Origin: Rhodopseudomonas faecalis
GTDB taxonomy: Bacteria; Pseudomonadota; Alphaproteobacteria; Rhizobiales; Xanthobacteraceae
DNA: 64,000 bases
Direction of reading: 5' to 3'
NCBI RefSeq assembly: GCF_003217325.1
Contig: NZ_QJTI01000001.1
Span: 220,454 to 284,453 of the forward strand
Shown here: positions 30,906 through 41,826 of the stretch, one piece after another
How the letters are laid out: each line of letters starts with the position of its first letter
Position numbering within the stretch: position 1 is the first letter of the stretch
Notes under the pieces: model-generated
The model's input: only the letters and a program-made list of their open reading frames with translations
Database searches by the model: none
Told to the model about the DNA's origin: nothing
Translations under genes and position numbers: made by a program

Positions 30906-32021
30906 CTAGGGCAGGGCGCTGCGCCGGCCGGGCTTGGCCGCCGACACCGCGACGCTGAGATCACGCACCATGCCATTGCGCTCGATTTTGAGCGCAACCG
31001 CGTTGCCGAGCACGGTCAGGCCGATCCGGTTGCGTAGTTGCGTGGCGCTGCGCACCGGCACGCCATCGGCCGCGATCACCACATCGCCGCGGCGCAGCCC
31101 GGCGTCGTCGGCAGGCGAGCCGGGCACCACTTCGGCAATCAACGCGCCCTCGGTGCGTTGCAGCCGGGCGCCGGGCTCGGGTTCGAGATCGCGCACCGCA
31201 ATGCCGATCTGGCCGCGGCGCACTTCGCCATAAGCGACCAGCTGTTCCATCACTTGGCGCGCCATGTTGATCGGCACCGCAAAGCCGATGCCGACATTGC
31301 CGCCGGCCGGCGACAGGATCGCGGTATTGATGCCGATCAGCTGGCCGCGCAGATCGACCAGCGCACCGCCGGAATTGCCGGGATTGATTGGCGCATCGGT
31401 CTGGATGAAATCCTCATAGCCCTGTTTGCTGAGCCCGGCGCGGCCGAGCGCGCTGACAATGCCGGAGGTGACGGTCTGGCCTAAGCTGAACGGATTGCCG
31501 ATCGCGATCACATAGTCGCCGACCTCGAGCCGGTCGCTGTCGCCAAGCGGGATTGCTTTGAGATTGTCGGGGTTTTGGATGCGCAGCACCGCGATGTCGG
31601 TGGCCGGATCGCGCCCGACCAGCTTGGCATTGAAGCGCCGGCCGTCGCGGGTGGTTACTTGGGCGCTGGCGATCTGCGCCACCACGTGATTAGCGGTCAG
31701 CACCAGCCCGCGCTGGGCATCGACGATCACGCCGGAGCCCGCGGCTTGCACTTCCTTTTCGAGCTGCCGCGGCACATCGAAGAACTCGCGGAATAGCGGG
31801 TCGCGATACAGCGGATTGTCTTCCTTGACGCGGCCGCGCACCGAAATGTTGACCACCGAGGGCGCGGTGTCGCGCACCAGCGGCGCCAGCGTCGGGACGC
31901 GGGCATTGGCGTTGTCGGAAAACGCTGATAGCGGCGCCGGGGCGATCAGCAGCGCCAGCGCGATCATGATGCAGTGAAACAAGCGGAGCGCTGCGCGCAC
32001 GGGAGCAGTGGTGTTCGGCAT
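30906..32021 (-). CDS. HtrA/DegP-like serine protease with PDZ domain
   Basis: 371 residues from the ATG at 32021. An N-terminal hydrophobic segment (about 9-33, ending near APLSAFSD) is a signal peptide or anchor. The trypsin-like domain carries the triad: His in TANHVVAQ, Asp in ATDIAVLRI, and Ser in NPGNSGGALVD. One C-terminal PDZ domain follows with VVPGSPADDAGLRRGDVVIAADG. Proteins of this layout degrade or hold misfolded envelope proteins. Having one PDZ makes it closer to DegS in architecture than to DegP. Its neighbours Hsp20 and the P-type ATPase suggest a stress-related group. Confidence 0.9.
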   Translation of the reverse strand: MPNTTAPVRAALRLFHCIMIALALLIAPAPLSAFSDNANARVPTLAPLVRDTAPSVVNISVRGRVKEDNPLYRDPLFREFFDVPRQLEKEVQAAGSGVIVDAQRGLVLTANHVVAQIASAQVTTRDGRRFNAKLVGRDPATDIAVLRIQNPDNLKAIPLGDSDRLEVGDYVIAIGNPFSLGQTVTSGIVSALGRAGLSKQGYEDFIQTDAPINPGNSGGALVDLRGQLIGINTAILSPAGGNVGIGFAVPINMARQVMEQLVAYGEVRRGQIGIAVRDLEPEPGARLQRTEGALIAEVVPGSPADDAGLRRGDVVIAADGVPVRSATQLRNRIGLTVLGNAVALKIERNGMVRDLSVAVSAAKPGRRSALP

Positions 32022-32106
32022 TGCGGGATCAGAATGTCGAGCAAAGGATGGTTGCAAGCCCACGCCCCGGCGGCGGCGAGCGCGGCCGGGGCGGTGAGGA
32101 CGACGA

Positions 32107-32625
32107 TCAGTGAGCGCCGTTGATGGCGATCCGCCGCGATTTCGGCGAACTCGGCTCGGTCTTCGGCAAGGTCACAGTCAGCAGGCCGTTCTTGAAGTCG
32201 GCGCTGACTTTGTCTTCCGCGATCGCGGCATCGATCGGAATCCGCCGTTCAAAGCGGCCATAATAGTGCTCGCTGAACTGCTTGGCCTTGTCCTCGGTAT
32301 GCGAGGTCCGTTCGCCGCGCAGCGTCAGGTAACCGTCATCGAGCAGCACCTCGATGTCCTTGTCCTCCAGGCCCGGAACCTCGGCCGCGATACGGATGTC
32401 CTGGTCGGTCTCGGTGATTTCCAGTTTCGGCCAGCTCGAGCCAAAGGCGGTGAGCTGGTTTGAGGCAGGCATGTCGAAGCCGCGAAACACGTCATCGAAC
32501 AGCCGGTTCATCTCGCGATGCAAGGAAAGCAGCGGATGCTGAGACAGCAGCGGTTGCTGATCACCTTCAAAGCGGCTCGGCTGGTTGCTGCTCCGTCCCC
32601 AGGGAATGATGCTGCGCATGTTCAT
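32107..32625 (-). CDS. Hsp20/alpha-crystallin small heat shock protein
   Basis: 172 residues. The N-terminal arm holds REMNRLFDDVFRGFD, typical of class A rhizobial small heat shock proteins. The alpha-crystallin domain (about 65-160) shows ITETDQDIRIAAEVPGLEDKDIEV, and the conserved C-terminal A-x-x-x-n-G-x-L pattern as FKNGLLTVTLPK. I chose the ATG at 32625 because GGAGG lies 5 bp before it; an ATG five codons upstream has no such site. The chaperone binds unfolding proteins without ATP. Its leader RNA can fold into stacked hairpins. Confidence 0.95.
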   Translation of the reverse strand: MNMRSIIPWGRSSNQPSRFEGDQQPLLSQHPLLSLHREMNRLFDDVFRGFDMPASNQLTAFGSSWPKLEITETDQDIRIAAEVPGLEDKDIEVLLDDGYLTLRGERTSHTEDKAKQFSEHYYGRFERRIPIDAAIAEDKVSADFKNGLLTVTLPKTEPSSPKSRRIAINGAH

Positions 32626-32700
32626 TGGAGCCTCCGTCATCCAATTACGAAAACGCTGTAACGCGCTGAGGCGGCGTTACGCTCCCCGCGCCATGCGGGG
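32624..32700 (-). promoter_or_regulatory. Structured 5' leader of hsp20, candidate RNA thermometer
   Basis: In transcript order: hairpin CCCCGC/GCGGGG (32684-32700), hairpin GTAACGC/GCGTTAC (32658-32680, perfect 7 bp), then ATTGGA/TCCAAT (32624-32645) enclosing the GGAGG ribosome-binding site and reaching the start codon. The loop of the second hairpin contains GCCTC, complementary to the GAGGC of the ribosome-binding site. Rhizobial small heat shock genes are often controlled by ROSE thermometers; the canonical UUGCU-type motif next to the ribosome-binding site is not present here. Confidence 0.4.
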
Positions 32701-33048
32701 CGCATCAGCAATTTGGGAGCAGCGACGACGGTTTCAATGCCGCGTTGCACACGCGATTCAAAAAAATCGATCAGTACACACTTGAAGGTAGCAAACGCCG
32801 TTGCATATCTATCAGCGTCCCGTCTTGAAAGTCGCCATTCGGGAGGTGTTGATGCAACTCATCAGCCTGCAACAGCGCAATTTGTGTAAAACACCATCGT
32901 CTGTGCACCATCTGGTGATCGAGCCTGGAGGTGGAGATGATCACGATCCGCCGCCGTCCGGCGGCCTCGCGATCCATCTGCGCGATCTGCGGTTCGATCC
33001 GCCGGTGATTGTCGATGCACTGGCGCGCTGGGCGGCCTGAACGGCCGC
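32701..33048. other. Intergenic region between hsp20 leader and moaC
   Basis: About 350 bp without a confident gene. On the + strand CTTGAA (32781-32786), 17 bp, CATATC (32804-32809) resembles a heat-shock sigma-factor promoter pointing toward a possible small ORF at 32937. A longer + frame of 79 codons (32801-33040) overlaps it in another register and has no recognisable product. Confidence 0.35.
32937..33008 (+). CDS. Possible 23-residue CxxC small protein
   Basis: ATG preceded by GGAGGTGGAG encodes MITIRRRPAASRS followed by ICAICGSIRR and TGA. The strong ribosome-binding site, basic N-terminus and a C-A-I-C pair are notable for such a short frame. A heat-shock-like promoter lies about 130 bp upstream. 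There is no homology I can name and it may be chance; it lies tail to tail with moaC. Confidence 0.3.
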   Translation: MITIRRRPAASRSICAICGSIRR

Positions 33049-33558
33049 TCAGTCTGCGTGCGGCGGCGCCCGGTAGTCGCCGGATTTGCCGCCGCGCTTT
33101 TCAACGAGGCGAATGCCGTCGATCACCACGTCGCGCTGCACCGCCTTGATCATGTCGTACAGCGTCAGGCACGCCACCGACACCGCGGTCAGCGCTTCCA
33201 TCTCGACGCCGGTCGGGCCGGTGACCTGCACAGTGGCGCGGACATGGCAGCCGGGCAGCGCCGCGTCCGGCTCGATCTCAACGGCGACCTTGGATAGCAG
33301 CAGCGGATGGCATAGCGGGATCAGCTCGGCGGTGCGTTTGGCCGCCATGATGCCGGCGATCCGCGCGGTGCCGAGCACGTCGCCCTTCTTGGCATTGCCG
33401 CTCAGGATCAGTTCGAGCGTGGCGGGCGTCATCAGCACCCGGCCTTCGGCGACCGCGACCCGTTCGGTGGCGGCCTTATCGGACACATCGACCATTCGCG
33501 CCTCGCCGTGCTGACCAAGATGGGTCAGATGGGGCGGGGCGGGCGGGTCGTGCGCCAT
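33049..33558 (-). CDS. moaC: Cyclic pyranopterin monophosphate synthase MoaC
   Basis: 169 residues. MoaC acts with MoaA in the first step of molybdenum cofactor synthesis. Conserved segments: [18 protein letters not shown] near residues 22-39, [23 protein letters not shown] with the active-site His pair, and [20 protein letters not shown] followed by the catalytic Lys in IKAVQRD. It lies 30 bp downstream of trpC in the trpD-trpC-moaC order common in Rhizobiales, but the usual next gene moeA is displaced. Confidence 0.95.
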   Translation of the reverse strand: MAHDPPAPPHLTHLGQHGEARMVDVSDKAATERVAVAEGRVLMTPATLELILSGNAKKGDVLGTARIAGIMAAKRTAELIPLCHPLLLSKVAVEIEPDAALPGCHVRATVQVTGPTGVEMEALTAVSVACLTLYDMIKAVQRDVVIDGIRLVEKRGGKSGDYRAPPHAD

Positions 33559-33588
33559 GTTCGATCGGTTCCGGTTAGTTGGTTCCGC

Positions 33589-34407
33589 TCAGTGGGTGCC
33601 GGTCGGCGGCAGCGCGTCGCGGCTGAGCAGCGCGCGCGTGGCGGCGGTGACATCCTGCTGCCGCATCAGGCTCTCGCCGACCAGGAAGGTGGCGATGCCG
33701 ACCCGCTCCAGCCGGGCGAGATCGGCCGGCACAAAGATGCCGCTCTCGCCGACCATGACGCGGTCTTTCGGGATCATCGGCGCCAGCCGCTCGCTGGTGG
33801 CGAGCGTAACCTCAAAGCTGCGCAGATTGCGGTTGTTGACGCCGATCATCGGCGATTTCAGCCGCAAGGCGCGGTTGAGTTCGTCCTCGTCGTGGATCTC
33901 GATCAGCACGTCCATGCCGAGCGCGATCGCGGCGTCCTCGATGTCCTTGGCGATGGCATCGTCGAGCGCCGCCATGATGATCAAAATGCAGTCGGCGCCA
34001 TGGGCGCGCGCTTCCACCACCTGATAGGTGTCGTACAGAAAATCCTTGCGCAGCACCGGCAGCGACACCGCCGCGCGCGCCGCCACCAGATAATCAAGAT
34101 GGCCCTGGAACGACGGCGTGTCGGTCAGCACCGACAGGCAGGCCGCGCCGCCTTGCTCATAGGCTTTGGCCAGCGCCGGCGGATCGAAATCAGTGCGGAT
34201 CAGCCCCTTGGACGGCGATGCCTTCTTGACCTCGGCGATCAGCGCGTAGTCGCCGCCGGCGAGTTTGCGGCGGATCGCGTTCAAAAAGCCGCGCGGCGCC
34301 GGCGCCGCCTTGGCGGCGGCCTCGAGCTCGGCGAGCGGCCGCGCGCGCTTGGCGGCGGCGATTTCCTCGCGCTTATAGGCTTCGATCTTCTTAAGGATGT
34401 CGGACAC
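33589..34407 (-). CDS. trpC: Indole-3-glycerol phosphate synthase
   Basis: 272 residues, monofunctional (no TrpF fusion). It closes the indole ring from CdRP in tryptophan synthesis. (Beta-alpha)8 barrel motifs visible: [13 protein letters not shown] with the catalytic Lys, [38 protein letters not shown] and MVGESGIF. It begins 9 bp after trpD, so the two are co-translated. Confidence 0.97.
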   Translation of the reverse strand: MSDILKKIEAYKREEIAAAKRARPLAELEAAAKAAPAPRGFLNAIRRKLAGGDYALIAEVKKASPSKGLIRTDFDPPALAKAYEQGGAACLSVLTDTPSFQGHLDYLVAARAAVSLPVLRKDFLYDTYQVVEARAHGADCILIIMAALDDAIAKDIEDAAIALGMDVLIEIHDEDELNRALRLKSPMIGVNNRNLRSFEVTLATSERLAPMIPKDRVMVGESGIFVPADLARLERVGIATFLVGESLMRQQDVTAATRALLSRDALPPTGTH

Positions 34408-34416
34408 GGCTATTGC

Positions 34417-35436
34417 TCACGCCAGGGAGTTGGAGACCGCGATCAGCTTGGACAGCCGCGCGGCGGCGGCGCCGCTGTCGATCGATTGCGTGCCGAGCGC
34501 GACCGCGTCCTTCAGGTTGCTGGCCCGGCCGGCGATGATCAGCGCGGCTGCGGCGTTCAGCAGCGCCACGTCGCGGTACGGGCCGGGCGTGCCGAGCAGC
34601 ACCGCCTTCAGTGCCGCGGCATTGGCATTGGCGTCGCCGCCCTTGAGCGATTCCGGCGCGGCGCGCGTCAGGCCGGCTTCTTCCGGGGTGATTTCAAAGG
34701 TCTTGATCTCGCCGCCTTCGAGCGCGGCCACGAAGGTCGGGCCGGAGATGGTGATCTCGTCGAGCCCGTCGGAGCCGTGCACCACCCAGGCCGATTCCGA
34801 GCCAAGGTTTTTCAGCACCTGCGCCAGCGGTTGCACCCATTGCCGGGAAAACACCCCGACCATCTGGCGCTTGACGCCGGCCGGGTTGGAGAGCGGGCCG
34901 AGCAGGTTGAAGATGGTGCGGGTCGCGAGCTCCACCCGGGTCGGGCCGACGTTCTTCATCGCCGGATGATGGGTCGGCGCGAACATGAAGCCGATCCCGG
35001 CGTCGGCGATGCAGCGGCCGACCTGCTCGGGAGTGATGTCGATCTTGACGCCGAGCGAGGCCAGCACGTCGGCGGCGCCGGAGCGCGACGACAGCGCGCG
35101 GTTGCCGTGCTTGGCGACCGTGACGCCGCAGCCTGCGACGATGAACGAGGCGCAGGTCGAGACATTGACCGAGCCGGAACCGTCGCCGCCGGTGCCGACC
35201 ACGTCGACCGCATCCGCCGGGGCGGTGACGGTCAGCATCTTGTCGCGCATCGCCGCGACCGCGCCGGTGATCTCATCGACGGTCTCGCCGCGGACCCGCA
35301 AACCCATCAGCAGCGCGCCCATCTGCGACGGCGTGGCCTCGCCGGACATCATCGCGTCGAAGGCGCTGGCCGATTCGTCGCGCGACAGCGTCGCCCCGGT
35401 GGCGACCTTTCCGATAATGCTTTTGAAGTCGATCAT
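34417..35436 (-). CDS. trpD: Anthranilate phosphoribosyltransferase
   Basis: 339 residues. Transfers phosphoribosyl from PRPP to anthranilate. Motifs: [19 protein letters not shown] near residues 80-98, [19 protein letters not shown], and the [14 protein letters not shown] segment. No trpG precedes it here, consistent with a fused trpE(G) elsewhere in Rhizobiales, though that gene is outside the window. ppiD lies 40 bp upstream on the same strand. Confidence 0.97.
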   Translation of the reverse strand: MIDFKSIIGKVATGATLSRDESASAFDAMMSGEATPSQMGALLMGLRVRGETVDEITGAVAAMRDKMLTVTAPADAVDVVGTGGDGSGSVNVSTCASFIVAGCGVTVAKHGNRALSSRSGAADVLASLGVKIDITPEQVGRCIADAGIGFMFAPTHHPAMKNVGPTRVELATRTIFNLLGPLSNPAGVKRQMVGVFSRQWVQPLAQVLKNLGSESAWVVHGSDGLDEITISGPTFVAALEGGEIKTFEITPEEAGLTRAAPESLKGGDANANAAALKAVLLGTPGPYRDVALLNAAAALIIAGRASNLKDAVALGTQSIDSGAAAARLSKLIAVSNSLA

Positions 35437-35476
35437 CGTTGGCTTTCAGACTGGCAGAGGGGAGCGTTGCGGGCGG

Positions 35477-37381
35477 TTAGTTGGCGGCGGCGGCGCCGGT
35501 GGCCTGGGCCACGGCGGCGTCGTTGATCGAGGTGCCGAGATCGCCTTCCAGCTTGGCGACGTACTGCGCGAGCAGTTCGTCATCGAGCCGGCGCTCCAGG
35601 TTTTCCTTGAGCTGCTGGTTCTCGGCGGCGTTGGCATCGACCGGCGGCACGCTGATGTCGGTGACGCGGAACACGATCCATTCGCCGCCGGCACTGGCGG
35701 GCGCCTGGCCGCTGCCATCCTTGGCGGTGCGGAACGCGGCCTGCACCACGCTGGCGGGCACGCCGGGCAGGGTGGCGTCGCGCTTGAAGCCGGTGGCCTG
35801 TTCGACCTTGAGGCCGGCCGCGGCAGCGGCGTCGGCCATGGAGGTGCCGCCATTCAGCTTCTGCACCATTTCGGCAGCCAGGCTGCTCAGCTTGCGGCCG
35901 ACCTGTTCGTCGCGCCAGCGCGCTTCGACCTGGGCCTTGACCTCGTCGAGCGACCGCTCGCGCGACGGCGTCACGCCGCTGACGTCGAACCAGACATAGC
36001 CGCCGCCAAAGCTGATGGCATCGTTGTCGACGCCGACATCGCTGGCAAACACCGCCGGGGTCAGTTCCAGCCCCTGCGGGATCGACACCGGGGTGCCTTC
36101 CGGCGAACGGCCGGAGCGGTCCATGGCCTCGATGGTGACGGCTTTCAGGCCGAGCTTCTGCGCCACTTCGGTGATGCTGGAGCCGCCGCCACGGGCGTCT
36201 TCGATCTGGTTGTGCAGGTCGGCGATCGCGGCGCGGGCGCGGTCGACCGCGACGTCGCGCTTCAGATCGGCGACGACGCTGTCAAAGCTCGGCGCGCTGC
36301 CAGCCTCGATCTTGCCGACCTTGACCAGCGCGGTGCCGAACCGGCCGGTGACCGGCTGGCTGACCTCGCCGGAGCCGAGCGTGAACGCCGCGCTGGCGAC
36401 CGCCGGGTCGAGAATGCCGGCCTTGGTGACGAGGCCAAGGTCAATATCGGCGGCGCTGAAGCCGCGGTCCTTGGCGATGTCCTCAAACGAGGTGCCCTCG
36501 GCGATCTTGGCGCGCGCCGCCTTGGCGTCGTCGGCGCTCGGGAACACGATCTGCCAGACCTGACGCTTCTCGGGAGTCGAGAACTTGTCGCGCTGCTGCT
36601 CGAACACCTTCTTGGCGTCCTCGTCGGACACGGTGATGGTTTTGGCGAATTCCGCCGGGGTCAGCACCAGGAACGACACCTTGCGATATTCGGGCGCGCG
36701 GAACTGGTTCTTGTGGTCGGCGTAATAGGCCGCCAGCGTCTCGGCCGAGGGCGGCTCGATGGTGCCCGCCTGGCCTTGGCCGAGCTTTACGTAATCGATG
36801 CTGCGCTGCTCGTTCTGATAGCGGATCAGCGCGTCGAGCAAGGTCGCGGACGGCGCAAGGCCGGAGGTCAGGGTGCCGGCGATCTGGCGGCGCAGCGACA
36901 CCTTACGCTGTTCGGCGATGTAGCGCGCTTCGCTGTAGCCGAACTGGCGCAGCAACTGGATGAAGCGGCCCTGATCGAAGCTGCCATTGGCGCCCTTGAA
37001 GCTCGGGTCGGTCAAAATGGTGCGCATGGTCTCGGCGTCGGACTGGCCGAGCCCGCGGCGGCGCGCGTCCTCATCGAGTGCGGCTTCCGCGACCGCCTGC
37101 TGCAGCACCTGTCGGTCGATGCCGAAGGCGCGCGCCTGGTCGGAGGTCAGCGGCTTGCCGAACTGGCGGCCAATCTGCTGCAGCCGCTCGGTATAAAGCT
37201 GGCGGAACTGTTCGGTGGAAATCTCGGTGCTGCCGATCTTGGCGAGCGTCGATTGTCCGAAGCCTTTGAAAATGTCGGCGATGCCCCAGACCGCGAAGCT
37301 GAGAATCAGCACGCCCATCACCGCGCTCATGATGGTCTTGCCGATCCAGTTCGATGACGCGTTGCGAATTCCTCGAAGCAT
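35477..37381 (-). CDS. ppiD: PpiD-like periplasmic folding factor (SurA_N/parvulin type)
   Basis: 634 residues. One N-terminal membrane segment (about 17-35, TIMSAVMGVLILSFAVWGIADIF) anchors it in the inner membrane. The SurA-like chaperone domain follows (QFRQLYTERLQQIGRQFGKPL) and a parvulin-type domain lies about 235-360 (AKGTSFEDIAKD-like segment as AEGTSFEDIAKDRGFSAADI). PpiD assists newly exported proteins at the Sec translocon. It heads the trpD-trpC-moaC direction and is divergent from tpiA across 278 bp. Confidence 0.9.
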   Translation of the reverse strand: MLRGIRNASSNWIGKTIMSAVMGVLILSFAVWGIADIFKGFGQSTLAKIGSTEISTEQFRQLYTERLQQIGRQFGKPLTSDQARAFGIDRQVLQQAVAEAALDEDARRRGLGQSDAETMRTILTDPSFKGANGSFDQGRFIQLLRQFGYSEARYIAEQRKVSLRRQIAGTLTSGLAPSATLLDALIRYQNEQRSIDYVKLGQGQAGTIEPPSAETLAAYYADHKNQFRAPEYRKVSFLVLTPAEFAKTITVSDEDAKKVFEQQRDKFSTPEKRQVWQIVFPSADDAKAARAKIAEGTSFEDIAKDRGFSAADIDLGLVTKAGILDPAVASAAFTLGSGEVSQPVTGRFGTALVKVGKIEAGSAPSFDSVVADLKRDVAVDRARAAIADLHNQIEDARGGGSSITEVAQKLGLKAVTIEAMDRSGRSPEGTPVSIPQGLELTPAVFASDVGVDNDAISFGGGYVWFDVSGVTPSRERSLDEVKAQVEARWRDEQVGRKLSSLAAEMVQKLNGGTSMADAAAAAGLKVEQATGFKRDATLPGVPASVVQAAFRTAKDGSGQAPASAGGEWIVFRVTDISVPPVDANAAENQQLKENLERRLDDELLAQYVAKLEGDLGTSINDAAVAQATGAAAAN

Positions 37382-37659
37382 AGGTCCACTTTAATTTAGC
37401 AGGAGGGAGCCGGAAGCCGGCGGACGCGACCACCCATGGTCGTTTCCAGCTTGATAATCCACCATAAAGACGCGGTCTGCGCGTCGCAACCGTGCCGGAC
37501 AACCGCGGCGGCGGCGCGGCGTGCTGCGAAGGTCGCAGGCTGCCGAGCTCCCTAAGCGCGCTGGAAAGCCGCGACCAGGGCGGTTGGTCGCAGCAGTCGC
37601 CCTTGAGCGGGGAAACGGGCTCTGCTAGCGCAAGGCTCCCTTGCCTGCGAGACAACGAG

Positions 37660-38421
37660 ATGACCGCTGCCATTCGCCCGCTGATTGCCGGAAACTGGAA
37701 GATGAACGGCCTGAAGGCCCAACTCGCCGAATTTGAGGCGATGCTTGTCGGCGCGCCGGCGCTGGCCGGGCGCGCGGATCTGTTGATCTGCCCGCCGGCG
37801 ACCCTGGTGCTGCTGTTCGGGCAAAAGCTCGGCATCGGCTCGCGCGGCTTCGCGCTCGGTGCCCAGGATTGCCACGTCAACGTCTCGGGCGCCCATACCG
37901 GCGACATTTCGGCGGAGATGCTGGCGGATGCCGGCGCCACCGCGATCATTGTCGGCCATTCCGAGCGCCGCGCCGATCATGGCGAAACCGACGCGACCGT
38001 GCGCGCCAAGGCGGAAGCGGCCTGGCGTGCCGGCGTCTCCGCGATCATCTGCGTCGGCGAGACCCAGGACGAGCGCGACGCCGGCCAGACCCTCGATGTG
38101 GTCGGCCGCCAGCTCGCCGGCTCGCTGCCCGATGGCTGCACCGCCCACAATACCGTGGTGGCCTATGAGCCGGTGTGGGCGATCGGCACCGGCCGCACGC
38201 CGACCACCGCCGATGTCGAGCAGGTGCACCGCTTTATCCGCGACCGGCTCACTGAGCGCTTCAACGGCGAGGGCGCCGAGATTCGCATCCTGTATGGCGG
38301 CTCGGTAAAACCCTCGAACGCCGCCGAACTGATGGCGGTGCCGGAGGTTAACGGTGCCCTGGTAGGTGGTGCCAGCCTGAAGGCGGCGGATTTCCTTGCG
38401 ATCGCCGCTGGCTGCCCCTAG
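37660..38421 (+). CDS. tpiA: Triose-phosphate isomerase
   Basis: 253 residues. Interconverts dihydroxyacetone phosphate and glyceraldehyde 3-phosphate. Active-site residues: Asn12 and Lys14 in AGNWKMNG, the His of [13 protein letters not shown], the Glu of [14 protein letters not shown] with the mobile loop, and the phosphate-binding YGGSVKP. The ATG at 37660 is the family start; the frame is open 168 bp further upstream but without similarity. tpiA-secG-pyrG is the usual order. Confidence 0.96.
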   Translation: MTAAIRPLIAGNWKMNGLKAQLAEFEAMLVGAPALAGRADLLICPPATLVLLFGQKLGIGSRGFALGAQDCHVNVSGAHTGDISAEMLADAGATAIIVGHSERRADHGETDATVRAKAEAAWRAGVSAIICVGETQDERDAGQTLDVVGRQLAGSLPDGCTAHNTVVAYEPVWAIGTGRTPTTADVEQVHRFIRDRLTERFNGEGAEIRILYGGSVKPSNAAELMAVPEVNGALVGGASLKAADFLAIAAGCP

Positions 38422-38571
38422 CTGTTCGAGAAATGCTGAATTGCAGTCCGGCCGGTGCCAGGTGGTCTTGGCAATCCGGCCGGCGATCGTGTAGACACCG
38501 CAGCTTCAAGACCCCGCAAGCCTGAAACGGGCCGGCTGCCGGCGTTCCTGGGCTTGTGACGGAAGGCAAAG

Positions 38572-38967
38572 ATGCAAACTGTCATTATCGTTCTCCACCT
38601 GATGATCGTCGCCACGTTGATCGTGGCGGTGCTGTTGCAGAAGTCCGAAGGCGGTGGCCTGGGAATTGGCGGCGGCGGCGGTGGAGGGGGCTTCATGTCC
38701 AGCCGCGGCACGGCCAATCTCTTGACCCGCACCACCGCGATCCTGGCGGCGGGGTTCTTCATCACCAGCCTGACGCTGTCCTGGCTGGCGAGCTATGACC
38801 GTAAGCCGGCCTCGGTGATCAATCAGGTTCCGGCCAGCCAGACCCAGCCGGGAGCGCCGGTCGCGCCGGTGTCCGAAGGTGGTGGTCTGCTCGATACGCT
38901 GAAGAAGCAAGACCAGCAGGAATCGCAGCCGGCGCCGGCCGCTCCGGAACCGCCGCGTTCGCAGTAA
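38572..38967 (+). CDS. secG: Preprotein translocase subunit SecG
   Basis: 131 residues. Two hydrophobic segments (about 1-20 and 50-68) flank a glycine-rich cytoplasmic loop GGGLGIGGGGGGGGFMSSRGT; a Pro/Gln/Ala-rich tail follows, longer than in E. coli SecG. The protein assists SecYEG-mediated export. It is followed by a well-formed terminator, so it likely ends the tpiA-secG transcript. Confidence 0.93.
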   Translation: MQTVIIVLHLMIVATLIVAVLLQKSEGGGLGIGGGGGGGGFMSSRGTANLLTRTTAILAAGFFITSLTLSWLASYDRKPASVINQVPASQTQPGAPVAPVSEGGGLLDTLKKQDQQESQPAPAAPEPPRSQ

Positions 38968-38990
38968 GCATGGCCGACATGTTGCGTGCG

Positions 38991-39035
38991 ACTTGCCGGA
39001 AATTCTGAAGAACTTCCGGCAAGTATTTAGTTTTT
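38991..39035 (+). terminator. Rho-independent terminator after secG
   Basis: A perfect 10-bp stem CTTGCCGGAA/TTCCGGCAAG (38992-39001 and 39014-39023; one further A-T pair) with a 12-nt loop is followed by TATTTAGTTTTT. This is the clearest intrinsic terminator in the window and separates tpiA-secG from pyrG. Confidence 0.88.
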
Positions 39036-39120
39036 CGTCCGATTTTAAGTCACCCACAGCGCACCTGACGGCCAGCTGATGGTTGCGATTCGCTTTGGCG
39101 AATCGGTGCGGTAGCGTTAA

Positions 39121-40764
<1,644 letters not shown>

Positions 40765-40840
40765 GCGCTTTTCGGCATGGCCGCCGACACTGGCGGTTCG
40801 CCGTGCCGACACGCTATAACGCCGCACGAAAAAGGGCGAA

Positions 40841-40867
40841 GTTCGCCGTCGCTCACGACGGCCGAAC
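40841..40867 (+). terminator. Stem-loop after pyrG
   Basis: GTTCGCCGTCG and CGACGGCCGAAC form an 11-bp stem with one bulged C and a CTCA loop. No T-run follows, so it may be an RNA 3'-end stabiliser rather than an intrinsic terminator. Confidence 0.35.
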
Positions 40868-40904
40868 GGCGTCTGCTTTAAACGACTGTCTCTGAGCTTG
40901 TCTA

Positions 40905-41780
40905 ATGTCGCGCGGTCTCGACCATATCGTTCATGCCGTGCACGACCTTGAAGCCGTGGCCGCATTCTACGCCCGCGCCGGCTTTACGGTCGGCGCACGC
41001 AACCAGCACCCCTGGGGCACCCACAACCGGATCGTGCAGCTTCCCGGGTTTTTCATCGAGCTGTTGACGCTGGCTGAGCCGGACAAGATCGTGGCCCATG
41101 GCGCGCGCGGCTTCTCGTTCGGCGCGTTTCAGCGCGATTATCTCTCTGGCGGCCAAGGGCTGTCGATGCTGCTGCTGCAAAGCACGGACGCCGCCGCGGA
41201 TGCGGCCGCTTTTGCCGCCGCTGGAATCGGCGATTTCGACACCTTTGGCTTTGCCCGCGAGGGGCAGGGGCCGGACGGCAACCCGGTACAGCTCGGCTTT
41301 TCGCTGGCCTTTGCCGCTGATCCCGACTCGCCGCGCGCCGGCTTTGGCTGCTGCCGTCACCATCACCCCGAACAATTCTGGAATCCGGCGCGGCAGCAGC
41401 ACGCCAATGGCGTTGCCGAGCTGCAGGCGGTGCTGCTGATCGCCGACAATCCCACCGATCACCACATCTTTCTGAGCGCGCTCACCGGGCAGCGCGACCT
41501 GCATTCCAATTCGGTCGGCGTCAGCGCCGCCACCCCGAACGGCGTGATCGAAATTCTGGAGCCGATCTCGCTGCGCGATCAGCTCGGCGTCACGCTGGAA
41601 GCGGAGGGCGCGGGCATGACCTTCGCCGGGCTGCGCTTTGGCGTTGATGACATTGAGGCCTGCGCCGCGCTGCTTGAGGCCGCCGCCGTGCCGTACACCA
41701 AGCACCGCGGCTGGCTGGTGGTCGCGCCCGAACAGGCATTTGGCGCGACCCTGGTATTTGCGCCGCGCCGCCAACCGTAA
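40905..41780 (+). CDS. VOC-family (glyoxalase-like) protein
   Basis: 291 residues. The N-terminus [27 protein letters not shown] is a typical vicinal-oxygen-chelate opening with a possible metal His; further beta-alpha-beta units carry [12 protein letters not shown] and [11 protein letters not shown]. The repeat arrangement suits the Glyoxalase_3-like subgroup. Members include dioxygenases, isomerases and resistance proteins; no substrate can be inferred. It lies between pyrG and kdsA on the same strand, 46 bp before kdsA. Confidence 0.8.
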   Translation: MSRGLDHIVHAVHDLEAVAAFYARAGFTVGARNQHPWGTHNRIVQLPGFFIELLTLAEPDKIVAHGARGFSFGAFQRDYLSGGQGLSMLLLQSTDAAADAAAFAAAGIGDFDTFGFAREGQGPDGNPVQLGFSLAFAADPDSPRAGFGCCRHHHPEQFWNPARQQHANGVAELQAVLLIADNPTDHHIFLSALTGQRDLHSNSVGVSAATPNGVIEILEPISLRDQLGVTLEAEGAGMTFAGLRFGVDDIEACAALLEAAAVPYTKHRGWLVVAPEQAFGATLVFAPRRQP

Positions 41781-41826
41781 TTGCCGCGTCCATTATCCAA
41801 CCCGCTTAGCTGCAAGGAAGCCGATA

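Noticed and set aside
32620-32720. Canonical ROSE element in the hsp20 leader
   Set aside because: The defining U(U/C)GCU segment facing the ribosome-binding site is not there; TTGCT occurs only far upstream. I kept the looser thermometer hypothesis instead.
21399-33048. Prophage or integrative element in the accessory block
   Set aside because: No integrase, transposase, phage structural gene, tRNA target or flanking direct repeat was found.
33508-35526. A 672-codon plus-strand open frame opposite trpC and trpD
   Set aside because: It spans two well-identified genes on the other strand and has shadow-frame composition.
34985-37357. A 790-codon plus-strand open frame opposite ppiD
   Set aside because: Antisense shadow of ppiD; low-complexity predicted product, no ribosome-binding site, no domain.
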